From positions 260,824,572-260,888,571 of the forward strand of contig NC_079147.1 of the NCBI RefSeq assembly GCF_945859685.1: a stretch of 64,000 bases of DNA. The letters are read 5' to 3'. Below the pieces are notes generated by a model. The model was not told the DNA's origin, searched no databases, and worked only from the letters and a program-made list of their open reading frames with translations. The position numbers were made by a program, and so were the translations under genes. The stretch comes from Eupeodes corollae (Eukaryota > Arthropoda > Insecta > Diptera > Syrphidae). Positions 11,411-22,435 of this stretch are shown piece by piece. Every line of letters begins with the position of its first letter. Positions within the stretch are counted from its first letter, which is position 1.

Positions 11411-12245
11411 TTAAGTAATTTGCGTCTTTTGTACTTTAGCCAATTCCGTTTTAAACCTTCCGATAGACTCTCGAGCCAGTTTTAACTTATCCTTCAGTTG
11501 TGTTATTTCCGTCTTGACTCGTCCTTTCACTTCGAGGATATTGTCAAGTGTTTTAACTTTTTTGTTTTCAACTGCAAATAAAAACAGAAGTCACGAAAAG
11601 TCCTATCAATCGATTAATGCAGAACTTACAGTCTGTGTCATGGACATACGGTCCATTTGTTATTGGCGTTACATTCGTCAAGTAGTGCTGCATTAGTTGG
11701 GTGGGCTCCTGGAAGACAATCTCTTCATATTGTTCCGACACCAAGCCTTTCTTACTATCTATAGTCGACGAGGAGATTTCCCCATCGACTATGGGCGACT
11801 GGAATAGCTTCAAAATGTGATAACATGTTACCGGACGTTCAGTGGGATCGTGAAAGTAGATTTTTATGACCACTTCGAATTCACCCCATCCAGTTTCGGT
11901 AACCTCATATGGTGGCTTAGTCACTATTCGATTAGGATTTGCGTAGCTTTCATGTAGCTTGAAGTGCACCTTCTTCACATAGATGGACATATCCTCATTG
12001 AGATAGGGCTTCACATAGACTTTCCACTGATGTGTATGTCCATCTTCTTCTCGTTTCTTTCCAAACGAACGGGCGATGTTGCCATAGACAATAGCTTTCA
12101 CTATTGTTAAGCCCTATGGTGGTGATGTATGAATTTAATAAACATGGAATAAAATAGCAAATGATTAAAATTGTATAGCTTTTTTTACCTTAACTCTGCC
12201 GCCTGAATCTGGGCCGAAATCAGTGGGAATATTTAAACTATTCAT
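11411..12245 (-). CDS. Gas41: YEATS domain protein GAS41/YEATS4
   Basis: CDS complement(join(11411..11571, 11630..12113, 12189..12245)), 233 aa, close to the family length (about 227). Exon 1 encodes a short start ending FGPDSGGRVK. Exon 2 carries the YEATS domain: GLTIVKAIVYGNIARSFGKK, HTHQWKVYVKPY, YVKKVHFKLHESY, the PPYEVTETGWGEFEV reader core with its aromatic cage, then DPTERPVTCYHILKLFQSP. Exon 3 encodes a Lys/Glu-rich C-terminal coiled coil. All junctions are GT..AG and keep frame (introns 58 and 75 nt). GAS41 is a nuclear histone-acyl-lysine reader shared by the SRCAP/SWR1 and TIP60/NuA4 complexes, acting in H2A.Z deposition. It is a housekeeping gene bearing no relation to its hexamerin neighbours. 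Intact and confidently identified. Confidence 0.95.
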
Positions 12246-12687
12246 TATTGTTCATAGAAATCAAATGAAACTACACAAAAGTAAACAAATTTAGAATTTG
12301 TGTTTGACAGCTTATAATTTGGCATATAGAGATGACAGTAAAGTTTTCTTACAACGCGGAAGAATATAAGAATAGGAAATACTGTACAGCGGTTTATTCA
12401 AGAAGAAAACATTTAAACCTCGAACTCATTATATGCCCATCTTTTCCCGATTTGGTTTTGTATGCGAGAGATAAAATTCTGGAATCGAATCATAAAAATG
12501 TAGTTAAGTATTAGTCTCGACTACTTACAGTTTTTATTAAAGGAATTTGTTTTAATTTAATAAGTCAAGGACCAAAAGTCGTATTTAATAAATTGCTAAC
12601 AAGTTAGACAGGTGTTAAAGAAATATTGTTTTTTGACAATTTTGTTATGGAAGAAATGTCAAAATTGATGAACTAGAATCTGTAATA

Positions 12688-13109
12688 GGTCGCATTTATA
12701 AAGCTAGTGGCTACGTAGTCAAGGGATTCTGATTGGCTCAATCTAACTACAAAAGTAGTTTAAATTTTCCCTCCGAAGTAGTGTACAAAATTCGGCTACA
12801 AAGTTGGTGTAGAATGATTTTGACGTTTAAGAATCAGCTGCACACACGAATTCAAAATGAAATAAATCGTTCAGTAATTAAATACAAATATAAATCATTC
12901 AAATTGTGTCTTAAATTTGGTTTTATTGAATCTAAAAACACAAAAGATAAGTTAAAGTTATCGAATCAAAGATGTTTCTTATTCTATATATTTCCATTTG
13001 TCAATAATATGACAGTTCCAGATTGACTAGCTTCGTAGTGTAGTTTTGCAGTCACAAAGCTAGTTGAATTTTGACTACGTACGTAGCCACTAGCTTTGTG
13101 AATGCGACC
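12688..13109. mobile_element. MITE with ~35-bp inverted ends
   Basis: The ends are inverted copies: GGTCGCATTTATAAAGCTAG from 12688 and, read backwards from 13109, GGTCGCATTCACAAAGCTAG. Both continue as TGGCTACGTAGTCAA, with a small ACGT insertion in the right copy. Total length is 422 bp. The open frame inside (12733-13026) shows no known domain. I saw no second copy in this window. Confidence 0.75.
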
Positions 13110-13486
13110 ATGTTTTTTTTACAAAATCTGTTCAATTAGTCAAATCTTGCCATAATTAGTCAATACAAGTTAGTTTGGTTTTCAAAAGTTAGGCCATTCT
13201 CAAGAACCACTAAGTCAATTTAAATTATATTTTTTCTAGGACAAGCTATAAAAAGAAGACATACAAAATCAAAAAGAAAAATCCATATTTTTTAGGTTTT
13301 TATAAACTATATACTTTATTTATAGTCTTTTATTCAAATTAAAGCTATTCAAAACAAAAGTCAATACTTAAATTATTCAAAAAAAGAACATTGACTGAAA
13401 AAAAATTATCGTATCGTAGGTATCACATTTGCGTAAGTCATGTATTTCAGATGTATGCAGATGTTGTCTCCCAAATTATGAACTCC

Positions 13487-15960
13487 TTAGTAGTTGTAGT
13501 CGAAGTTACCGTAGTTCTCGTATTTCAATGGGTAGTATTTGTCAAGTTTATCCTCGTGGTAGATCTTGACATTCTTGACATACATGTTTGGTACCAAGAA
13601 TTCTTGATAGTTTTCAATCTTCCTGTCGAATGGATAACCTAATGGACGGTTGTCAGAGTAACGAGCTCCTGAACCGATTCCGCATGTGATCTTGTAGTCG
13701 TATGTTGGGACTTGTTGTTGTTCGCTATTGTCTGGGCTGATGACAACAACCAAGCTCATTGGCATACCCTTAACCCAACCACGGGGTAGGGCCAATCTAG
13801 CTGGGTATCCGCAGTGAGCCTCACTGATTCCATATGGCAGTTCTTGTTTACCTTCGTATGCCAACATAACGTACTTGTACAATTCGGTGTAGGTTGTTTG
13901 ATCGTTGGTGTTGTAGTAGATGTCCTTTGAGTTGCGCTTGATGATGGTTTCTCCAGCGGGCAATTCGTAGTTGAAGATGTCAATTTCCAAGAAGTTCTGA
14001 CGGTTGCTCAATAGATCGATCTTTTGGCCGTTTTGGTCGAATTCGGGGGCAAGGTAGGTACGGATAACGACCTTCTTGGGGGCATCAGATTGGACCTTGA
14101 TGTTGTAGTTGTATGGGATGTGGTTCAAACGCATTTGGCGGGCCAACAGGGTCTTGTCCCACACGAGTTTTCCATCGGCAAATACCATTTTCTCGTTCAA
14201 CAAGTTGGTCATATCGAGATCGACCAAGTCGAAGTATGTTTTCAGTTCGCTCACTTCAACATCTTGGATCTTGACACCGGGAACGTTGAGTTCTTCACGT
14301 TTGTATGATGGCAGGTTGTTCTTGAATTTATAGTAAACTTCAACAATACGCTTGAAAATCTGGTAAGAGGCAGGGTCACGTAGCATGGTTTCGTAGTTTT
14401 GGAGTGCGTGAGGTTGGACAATGAATGCTCCATATTTGTCACCACTGAAGTAGGCATTGGTAAGGGCATACCAGTGTCCGAAGATGTTCTTGTCGAGGAT
14501 ATCAACGTTGCCTTGCATCAAGCTGCCAATGTAATCAATTGCATTGGGACTGGAAAGATCGATTTCAACGCCTGTGCTGGTGACGTATTTGCCAGTGTCA
14601 ATAATGTCCATGACTCTGCGGTGAACAGAAATTACGCGGAGAGCTAGGTCCATGTTCAAATTAGATTGCAAGTCGTAGTAGTTCTTCCTGTATGAGAACC
14701 CGTTTCCATTGTAAGCAATTAATTGTGGATCGTAACCGGCCTTGACTGTTCCGTACATTGAAAGTTCACCAATTTGTCCCAAACCGTTTGAAAGACGTTC
14801 CATGTAGTAACGAGCCAAAAGTTGTTGCACATTGTAGATCCATAATTCTCCACGACGGTCCTTGTTCAAACCATATTCTTCACCATTGAGAATGTCAGCG
14901 TAGTCCATGTTCAAGTAGTACCAGTAAGCGTTCAAACCAGCATCTTCAGTGAAGTAGCTCAATTTGGATTCTTCGTTAAAGATTCCGATGTCACGGGTGT
15001 AGTCAACTGGTAGATAGTAAGCTTCAACATCCTTCAAAATTTCCTTGTATTTCGGGTTGTTAATCAACTCCTGGATGTTGTTACGGAGGAAAGTCTTTTC
15101 TTCAGTGTAGAATTTCTCTTCCAAACCCATCAATTTCCACCATTGCCAGGTCTTCCAGTCCTTCAAGTAGAATTGTTTGGAGTTTTCAACATTTGTTTCT
15201 TGTTCGTAGATGGATTTAAGTTCCTTTTCGAGCATGATTCTCCTGTTGTAAACATCAGAATCGAATTTCTCGGCCTGGTAGACGGATTTAGCGTTGAGGT
15301 GCAATTGTGGGAAGATTTCAAAGATGGATGGGAGGATGAGCCCCTTCATGTCTGGGCGATGGATGACAGCAAGGGTCAAGGCGTAGACGAACATACCTTC
15401 GTTGACATTCAAACGAGCCCATGCGATGTTTTGCACCAATGTCTCGTAGTCCTTAGCGTAGTAGAAGAAGTTGAAGAGTCCAAGAGCTTGTTGAGAGTGA
15501 ATCTTTTGAACAGCACTGAAGTATTCTCCCTTGGGAAGAAGACCACCAACCTTGTACGTAGCATAGAACTGGCTCATGGAGTTATCATATTTCTATGAGG
15601 AAAAATAAGTTCAGTAAAGTGAAATGAATCAGATATTTAACTTAGGAATTACCTGGTATTTTGACGTATCATTGTTGAGCTTGCCACCAAGTTTGATGTA
15701 TTCTTCAAATTGAAGAGGGTCCTCCACACGGTACAAAATCTCAAACAAGAACTTTTGCTTCTCCAAGTAAGCCTTGTCAACTATTAAAAAATTGAAATAA
15801 AACTCAAGTTAGTGTTAAGTCTGTTTGTTGTTCGAGAAGTTTGACCAAATAACAGATCAAAGAAACAGTACTTACCGACATAAGATTGGTTCTTGGGAAC
15901 GTTAGCCGCATTAAGGCCAACGATGACCACGCAGGCTAAAATTGCGAGAGTTAATTTCAT
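13487..15960 (-). CDS. Hexamerin gene 1 (LSP-1/arylphorin type)
   Basis: CDS complement(join(13487..15592, 15653..15780, 15876..15960)), 772 aa, normal for a hexamerin. Exon 1 encodes a signal peptide (MKLTLAILACVVIVGLNA) and ends phase 1. Exon 2 has AYLEKQKFLFEILYRVEDPL, the start of the hemocyanin N domain. Exon 3 holds the rest of N, the M domain (DYTRDIGIFNEESKLSYFTE, DRRGELWIYNVQQLLARYYM) and the C domain (NVPGVKIQDVEVSELKTYFD, PLGYPFDRKIENYQEF), ending FDYNY. Phe plus Tyr make up about 14% of exon 3 by hand count, in keeping with an arylphorin. Made by larval fat body and secreted, hexamerins form hexamers that store amino acids for metamorphosis. AATAAA signals lie at 13329-13334 and 13315-13320. 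Head-to-head with gene 2. Intact. Confidence 0.95.
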
Positions 15961-16015
15961 TATGATTTTTTTGTTGCCGATCCTATTGATGCAAGATTCG
16001 TTTGCCGATGCCAAC

Positions 16016-16049
16016 TGTCTAGAAATCTGAAATACCGGCGTCTTTTATA
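16016..16049 (-). promoter_or_regulatory. Core promoter of hexamerin gene 1
   Basis: A TATAAAAG box at 16042-16049 (minus strand) is followed 33 nt downstream by an ACAGTTGG initiator-like site whose A is at 16016. The ATG lies 56 nt beyond. The same spacing and CAGTT core occur at genes 2 and 5. Confidence 0.7.
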
Positions 16050-16849
16050 GTAATTCCCGAACTTCAGATCAATTATTCTACATAAATGGAGGTGGTGATA
16101 AGCTTGTTTTTTGTTTCACTATCTGCTGTAGGTCTTCTTGAATTTTAATTGCACTGCGATTTTTTTTTTTACTTGAATTTCAAAGGAAGGTTTCCTTAAC
16201 TTGTTATCAAAATTATATTAATAAATAAATATTATGCTCTTGTATTTTTAATGACTGCGATAGATATTTTTGAAAATAAATTGTGTAGATGGACATCTGC
16301 TTCACAACCTTTATGTTATTTTTAATTGTCTACGAAAAAAGGAACACAAACAATTTTTTTGGATTTATTTAATCAATGGTTAACGATATCAAATTGAAAG
16401 TGCAATTCTCTTGCTCTATTTGTTAGGCTCAGGTTTATTGAATGGATTTTTTCAATGTCTACATTTTTTTACTATTGGAAATGTGTAAGATGGGAAGTTT
16501 AATGGTGCATTTGAATAACCTGTAGGTAACTTCCGGAAGAAGCTAACCTTTGAAATGATTTAGACATTCATTCTTAGTGTCTGCTAATTGTGAATTTTGT
16601 ACATATATGATGAAATAAACAATTGGCATTAGGTTTTGGTATTATCTCGATTTGTTAAAAGTAACATTATGTTTTATTTAAAGTATGGGGAAAAATGAGG
16701 CATGTTTCCCTTTAGAAGTTAATCAATTTTAGTAAAGAAACTTCAAATTTCTAAGCAAAAAACTAACTAGGATAAGGGTGTGAAGCCTCATCCAGTAAGA
16801 CACTAATATCTATTTGGTGTTCTTCAGATAATTTTGTGTAAATTACATA
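16050..16849. other. Upstream region between hexamerin genes 1 and 2, left part
   Basis: AT-rich and non-coding. It is expected to hold the fat-body and stage enhancers of gene 1, but no binding site can be claimed by eye. Confidence 0.35.
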
Positions 16850-17060
16850 AGTGCTTTGATAATTCTACTGGCGTCAAGCAAGGTTGCGTCCTCACTACGC
16901 TTCTTTTTATTTTATATAATATACATGATATCGTATAACCTATTTTGTGAAAAAAGGCGTAATCATAAGAGGGACAAATCTTCTAGGACTGAGGTTCGCA
17001 TGTGATATAGTTTTTTTTTAATAATTCAGTCAGCCACTGAGAGAAGATGGCAGGCATATT
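16850..17060 (+). mobile_element. LINE reverse transcriptase fragment
   Basis: The plus strand reads TGVKQGCVL, then LLFILY, near 16868-16920 (RT motif B). After a stop it continues as LGLRFACDIVFF near 16985-17015, a decayed catalytic box where YADD is expected. Only about 200 bp are recognisable. Confidence 0.5.
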
Positions 17061-17202
17061 ATTGAAAAATAATCTTTTAGAGCCTTTTTAATTCTTGTGT
17101 TTTGGATATAGCGCGTGGGAGAAAGTTACACAGTCGGACTGAGTATAAGGAGCATAAGTCCCTAAGAGTCTTTTATTACCTTTAACCTAAATGGGAAGTA
17201 AC

Positions 17203-18230
17203 TAGGTTAGGTTAGGTTAGAGTGGCTGTCTAGATATCATTGACACACGTAGACCTCAAGGGTCCATTGTGATACCACTAATGAGGTTACTCATGGGAGA
17301 GTAATGAATTTAAACAAACCATTTTGTGCTTTTAATAAAGTTAGAGAGACGTTTTGTGTCAATATTTGCCAGTTCACTGGTATTATCGAAGAAGGGATTA
17401 CCGAGAAAGTAATTCCTTCTAATGGAGAGTGCTGGACATGTACATAGAAGGTGTTGGACTGTTTCCTCTTCCTCCTCGTCCATGCAGCTTCTACAGAAGT
17501 CATTTGTGTAGACCCCTAGCCTCAGAGCATGTCTACCTATGAGGCAGTGTCCCGTTATTACTCCAATTGTAGAGCTTATACTTTGTCTGCTTAGTGATAT
17601 CAAGCCTTTTGACCGCTTTAAGTCAATACTTGGCCATATTTGCTTGGTTGCCAGGCAGGTGGTACTTTGTGACCATCTAGTATTTGTTGTTTCTAAAGCA
17701 TATTGCTTGAGAAGATATTTGCATGTAGCAAGTGGTGTTCCTATGTTATGTTTTTGTCTAACATAAGGCAGAAGTGTTCCGTTTTTGGCGAGCTCATCGG
17801 CTTTGCAATTTCCCGGAATGTCTCTGTGGCCCGGCACCCAAATGAGGTGAATGTTAAACTGTTCCGTCATCTCCTTCAGAGATGATTGACAATCGTGGAC
17901 TGTTCGAGAGTTTGTGGAGACAGACGCGAGAGATTTAAGAGCGGCTTGGCTGTCCGAGAAGATTCGTATATCCTTACAAGATATAACGTTTTCTTTGAGC
18001 CAGGATAGTGCTTCTTTAATCGCCATTACTTCTGCCTGGAATACACTACATTGATTGGGAAGTCTATAGGATAGACTGAGATTCAGTTGTTCTGAAAAGA
18101 TACCACTTCCAACTCCGTGATCGGTCTTTGAACCGTCAGTGTAGAAGTGTACCGCATCGTCTTCCAGCGGTCCCTCTTCTTCCCACTAACTAACTATAAA
18201 GTCTTTCGAAGAACTGCATTCCTATGTTAC
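17203..18230 (-). mobile_element. LOA-like LINE, 3' part with RNase H
   Basis: On the minus strand, about 18190 to 17310 is one long frame encoding an RNase H domain: HFYTDGSKTDHGVGSGIFSE, VFQAEVMAIKEA, IRIFSDSQAALKSL and LIWVPGHRDIPGNCKADELA (the D, E, D and HxxxxGNxxAD catalytic pattern). A Cys/His region follows (CRSCMDEEEEETVQHLLCTC), typical of the C-terminus of LOA and related Jockey-superfamily LINEs. The 3' UTR ends in (CTAAC)n at 17203-17220. The 5' part (endonuclease and RT) is missing, so this is a 5'-truncated insertion with a still open RNase H frame. The copy at 51.5-54.3 kb is a distant relative. Confidence 0.85.
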
Positions 18231-18761
18231 AGAGTTCAGGTTTGGGAATTTAAATAAATAATAAATACATTTTTTTTGGGGACTGGTTCTACCAGATATT
18301 ATAAATTCAGAAAGTGCGTGGGTAAAGAAGTTTAATAAACTAGCAAACGAATGCTTAGCTACATACTTCTAGAATACTAGCCTACGAAAACCCTGATTCG
18401 CTTAAAAACAAAATTTGAAAATTTAAAGAATAAATTAGGGTCTTAGATCTATATACAGACGGAGCTCACTAAGCTTAACCATTTGTTTAATCACAAAACT
18501 TATTTTTTAGCTAAAATATGCAAAGGAAGAAGTGAAATCATACAAGGTTGAGCTACGTTACACACTGGCTGGAGTACCAATTTTTGTGAATTATGTAGTT
18601 TTAAAAATAGAGGAGCAAATTGAGTCATTAATTCAGTGTGCAGTACTTTTATTTGTATTCTTATTATTCTTCTATATGTGGCACAACTATCGGGGAAAAG
18701 TTCCAACGTTGCCGCATAACACGCATCTATAGTTACGAACACACCCCTAATACGCCCGACT

Positions 18762-19141
18762 CATTGACATACTATACATGAACTGCTAGCAGCCAACTTG
18801 ACGATGATTCCACTTTTAACGGACAAAACACTAGCGCAAAGAGGGCTATGTGGAAAAATTGTGTAACATTTACATTCTATACTCACAGCGCACAGCCTGC
18901 TTTTGCTTCATTTTGCAAGAACTGTCAAAATTTTTCAATAACATACAAAAAAAACAAAACATGGCATCGTCTGTCTTTAACTAGATGTCAATACTTTCTA
19001 CGTCAGAAAAAGCTTATCTCAACTAAATATAAACAGATGTCGCTAAATATTTCATAACTTTTGTTGCCACTATGTCTGAAACGGCTTGTGTAGCTAGTTT
19101 GAAGTTCACACCACTAGCAGTCCATGTATAGTATTTCAATG
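18762..19141. mobile_element. 380-bp MITE with ~28-bp inverted ends
   Basis: The left end CATTGACATACTATACATGA and the right end read backwards, CATTGAAATACTATACATGG, form an inverted pair that continues as ACTGCTAG. No coding sequence inside is recognised. Confidence 0.7.
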
Positions 19142-19413
19142 GCCTGACTATATCTAGCGGGTGTTTTTTTGATTTTCAATCTGGCAGCATTCTTTTCGGA
19201 GTCAGTCTTTTTGACAGATATCACTTGGTTATTGCTTCGTTTTGTTTGCCATTTCGTAAATGAATAGATTGGCTCCTGAACAAAACTACTAAAAAATACT
19301 GCCAAATTTTGTTCGGTTAAAAGTTTCCAAAAGTAAAAATATGAATACTATAATGGCAGCCCAGTTTATTTCTATTTCGATATAATAAATTGACTTATCA
19401 CTTTAATGGCTGT

Positions 19414-20057
19414 GGCTGAAACACAAACACGTTTCAGCTTTGGCTTCGCCTGACTTTTATGGCTCAATCACAAACATGTTTCAGCTTCGGCTTCACCTGA
19501 CATTTACGAGTTCGGCCATAGGAATTCAATTCACCATAACGCAGACGAAGCTGAAGCGTGTTTTTGATTCAGCCTTAACACGCTCCAGCATTGGATTCGC
19601 CTGACGTTTACAAGTTCAGCCATACGTATTCAATGCACGCTATCACAATACAGCTTTGACCTCACGTTACGTTTAACAATCGTAAGGAAAAGAATGTAAT
19701 CTTACGTAATGTGACTCCAAACGGAACCTTTAGTTCAAATTTGCTGAATATTCGCTTTGTCTGACAGCTCAACAGCTATAAAAATGCAACAAACAAACTA
19801 CATTTGCTTTTGGAGGGATCGCATTGTTTATTATAGGCTGTGTAAGCTACTTCCGCTATAAATTAAACTTGTTTTCAAAACTCATGTTTTTTACTTCGCA
19901 AAAAATCAAAACAAACTTTTGAGAAAAAATAACAGCTGCTAATGACAATAGTTGCATTTTAGAAACGTCATATTGGAAATTTCATTCAAAGCAACCTCGA
20001 AGCATGCCCATTATAACGCAGACGAAGCCGAAGCTGAAGCGTGTTTGTGTTTCAGCC
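19414..20057. mobile_element. Compound TIR element, GGCTGAAACACAAACACG family (copy A1)
   Basis: The outer ends are GGCTGAAACACAAACACG at 19414 and its reverse complement ending at 20057, each followed inward by a TTCAGCTTTGGCTTC-like motif. Within the left 220 bp the same terminal motif recurs at about 19462, 19555 and 19580 in alternating orientation, so several ends have piled up by nesting or local rearrangement. The core resembles copies A2 (21.2 kb) and A3 (59.3 kb) in opposite orientation. Non-coding. Confidence 0.7.
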
Positions 20058-21229
20058 ATAACTAGTTTATCAATTCCGATGCTACAAATCTCACCTTGAA
20101 ATCAGGTGATTAAACTGCAAGTTTCCAAATTGTGTAATTAGATAATAATGTACCTCTTGTAGTTTTGAAAAGGAGAATAATTCTCACAGAACTCAAAATA
20201 AGTTTGGTCTCATGACACATTTTCGAGTCACCACTTAACCTAGGCCATAGTGTTCGGGGTTAAAATAAGACAATAAGCCTATTCGGTCAGACCTTTTACT
20301 ATGTTATGAATTGCCATAAAAAATATGAGTTACCACAAAAAGAATTGAGTTATTTGGTCTATTTATCTATTGTAAGAGTTTCTAAAAAAACTGATTCCGC
20401 ATTCGGCTACAACATTTTACAAATACCATCCAAAAGGAATGTTTCTCTAAATCAAAGCATACTTGATTAGTTGAATCTAAAAGTTTTAACATTGAGATGA
20501 ACATCTTTACTATTAAGACTTACTAGTTTACTGTGACGCAACGTTAAGCAACCAACTGAGCTCCATCTGCTTCGGTTTTTAAACGATTTAAAGAAGACAT
20601 CTGTGAACATTCATACGCCACCTGTGATATATTTATTTTGTCAACCCTAAGAAAATATCCGTGATTTTGAATTGAAAAAGCAAATATTTTGACATATGTG
20701 AACAATTTCTTACAACGTTGGTCCTTTTTTTTTTAGGTTAAATTAAAGTTTTTATTTGCGTTTCACATTTTAGAAAACTTGAAACTTCGTTTGTATTAAT
20801 GAAAGCTTTTCAATTGTCATACTTTTGAAAGCATTTGTAAGTAGGCTTCTGCTTAACCTATAGTCGTTAACTTTAGTTGTTTTTTGTTTTAATGGCATTC
20901 ACTCCCCAAAGTCATGCTTCGTTATTTCGAAATTACCTTTTATTACTTATATACTCATAAATCATAAATTGCCCAAAAGTGCTTAGATTTTATAATAGCA
21001 AAATATACGTTTTAATAAAATGTCTGTTCAAACGTTTCTTAGATTTCATTGCAAGGACTAACGATTCAGTTTCACATGTTTGCTAACTATGACGTTTCTG
21101 GTAACATTATCATACAAAATTAAAAGTTCACATGATTATATGACATTTGGAACAATTAATTGGCGGATCTGACAATCGTGTGAACTTAGCTTAAGACTTT
21201 ACAATAACCAATTCTTTTTTATGGCTAAT
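20058..21229. other. Intergenic DNA between TIR elements
   Basis: AT-rich; no gene, RNA or clear repeat recognised. Confidence 0.35.
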
Positions 21230-21544
21230 GGCTCAATCACAAACACGCTTCATCTTCGTCTGCGTTATGGTAGGCCTGCTTCGAGGTTGCTTTGAATGAC
21301 ATTTCTATTATTTCCTCCAAAGAGCAAATATTTTGTTTGTTGACATTTTGTACAGCTGTTGATCTGTCAGACAAAGCAGGGGTTCAGATAGTTGAACTAG
21401 AGCTTCCGTTTGGAGTCACATTACGTTCTTTTCCTTACGATTGTCAAACAGAACGTAAGGTCGAAGCTCCATGCATTGAATTCCTATGGCTGAACTCGTA
21501 AACGTCAGGTAAAGACGAAGCTCAAGCGTGTTTGTGTTTCAGCC
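21230..21544. mobile_element. TIR element, GGCTGAAACACAAACACG family (copy A2)
   Basis: This is a 315-bp element with left end GGCTCAATCACAAACACGCT and right end GAAGCTCAAGCGTGTTTGTG followed by TTTCAGCC. Its core (GGTTGCTTTGAATGACATTT on the left, ACTCGTAAACGTCAGGT on the right) matches copy A3 in the same orientation. Confidence 0.75.
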
Positions 21545-22345
21545 ATAAAAGTGAAAATTAAAATGTAACTTGAAGCTGTAGAAAACCGTAGTTATCTCGA
21601 ATTTGCAAACTATACAAATGATTTGTTTGTAAATGTTTAAACTGAAAGCGAAAAAAAATGCATTATGTTAACTTATTGTGAAAGTGCTTATTTTGCTGAA
21701 AAGTTAGTTTATCCATGAAATTAATTATCGTTTTATTTTTTACTTACATCTGTAAGAGTAAAATAGTATTCATAAAATGACAGTAAGGACGGTTAATCAA
21801 AAAATATTTGATAGATATGATAGATATTCTAATTCCCGTCAAGACTTAAATTGGCACCAAACTTCTTTATGAGTTAAGTTAAGTTAAGTACTTTAAAAAG
21901 AATGCATACATTTTGAGTCCTTTCAAATTGTTTAGAATCCTAAACCTATAAACAATTTTGTCCTTCAACAATGGAAATTAACATTACGGTTATCATCACC
22001 ACTATATCAGCAAATATAATTTATAACAATGTTTATTTCATTAAACAATAATAAAGGTCTGACCTTTAACATTCGCCAAAACGTTTAAGTTTTCAACAAT
22101 TAAAATGATAACACGATTAACTTCTTGTTGACGCCAATATTTTTATTAAATAATTTATTAACTTAAAAAAACATTTAACATAGACCACAAAACAGATGCA
22201 ACGATTTGAGAGAAAGAAGGTCAAGTATCATGATAGCACTATCATTAATAGCATTTCATCAAATTTTCGAAAAAAAGTACAACAATAATAATTGTATGTC
22301 GAGCTTATCACACCTTCGAAATAAGGTATGAAGTCAGATGGCACC
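21545..22345. other. Upstream region of hexamerin gene 2
   Basis: AT-rich, non-coding. It probably includes cis-control DNA for gene 2; no specific sites are claimed. Confidence 0.35.
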
Positions 22346-22382
22346 TATAAAAGATCTTTAGGTTGGTCGATTTGCATCAGTT
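22346..22382 (+). promoter_or_regulatory. Core promoter of hexamerin gene 2
   Basis: TATAAAAG at 22346-22353, with a TCAGTT initiator at 22377-22382 (A at 22379, 33 nt from the first T of the TATA box). The ATG is 57 nt further on. Box, spacing and initiator core match gene 1. Confidence 0.75.
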
Positions 22383-22435
22383 GGGATTTGGCTAGCAAAA
22401 CAAAGCAAAGCTCAGGAACAACAAGATTAGAAACA

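Noticed and set aside
12332..12514. 60-codon frame just upstream of Gas41 as a divergent gene
   Set aside because: It has no recognisable domain and no supporting signals, and its length is within chance expectation.
15653..15780. Possible frameshift in exon 2 of hexamerin gene 1
   Set aside because: A first reading suggested an extra base near 15720. Checking the position of the exon 1 read-through stop fixed the numbering and gave a 128-nt exon in frame, as in the paralogues.
17203..17220. Interstitial telomere repeat
   Set aside because: It is the 3' tail of the adjoining LOA-like LINE, only three units long, in an order that generally lacks TTAGG telomeres.
22328..22435. Upstream in-frame start for hexamerin gene 2 at 22328
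   Set aside because: It lies upstream of the TATA box (22346), so it cannot be in the transcript. The signal peptide begins at 22436 as in the paralogues.
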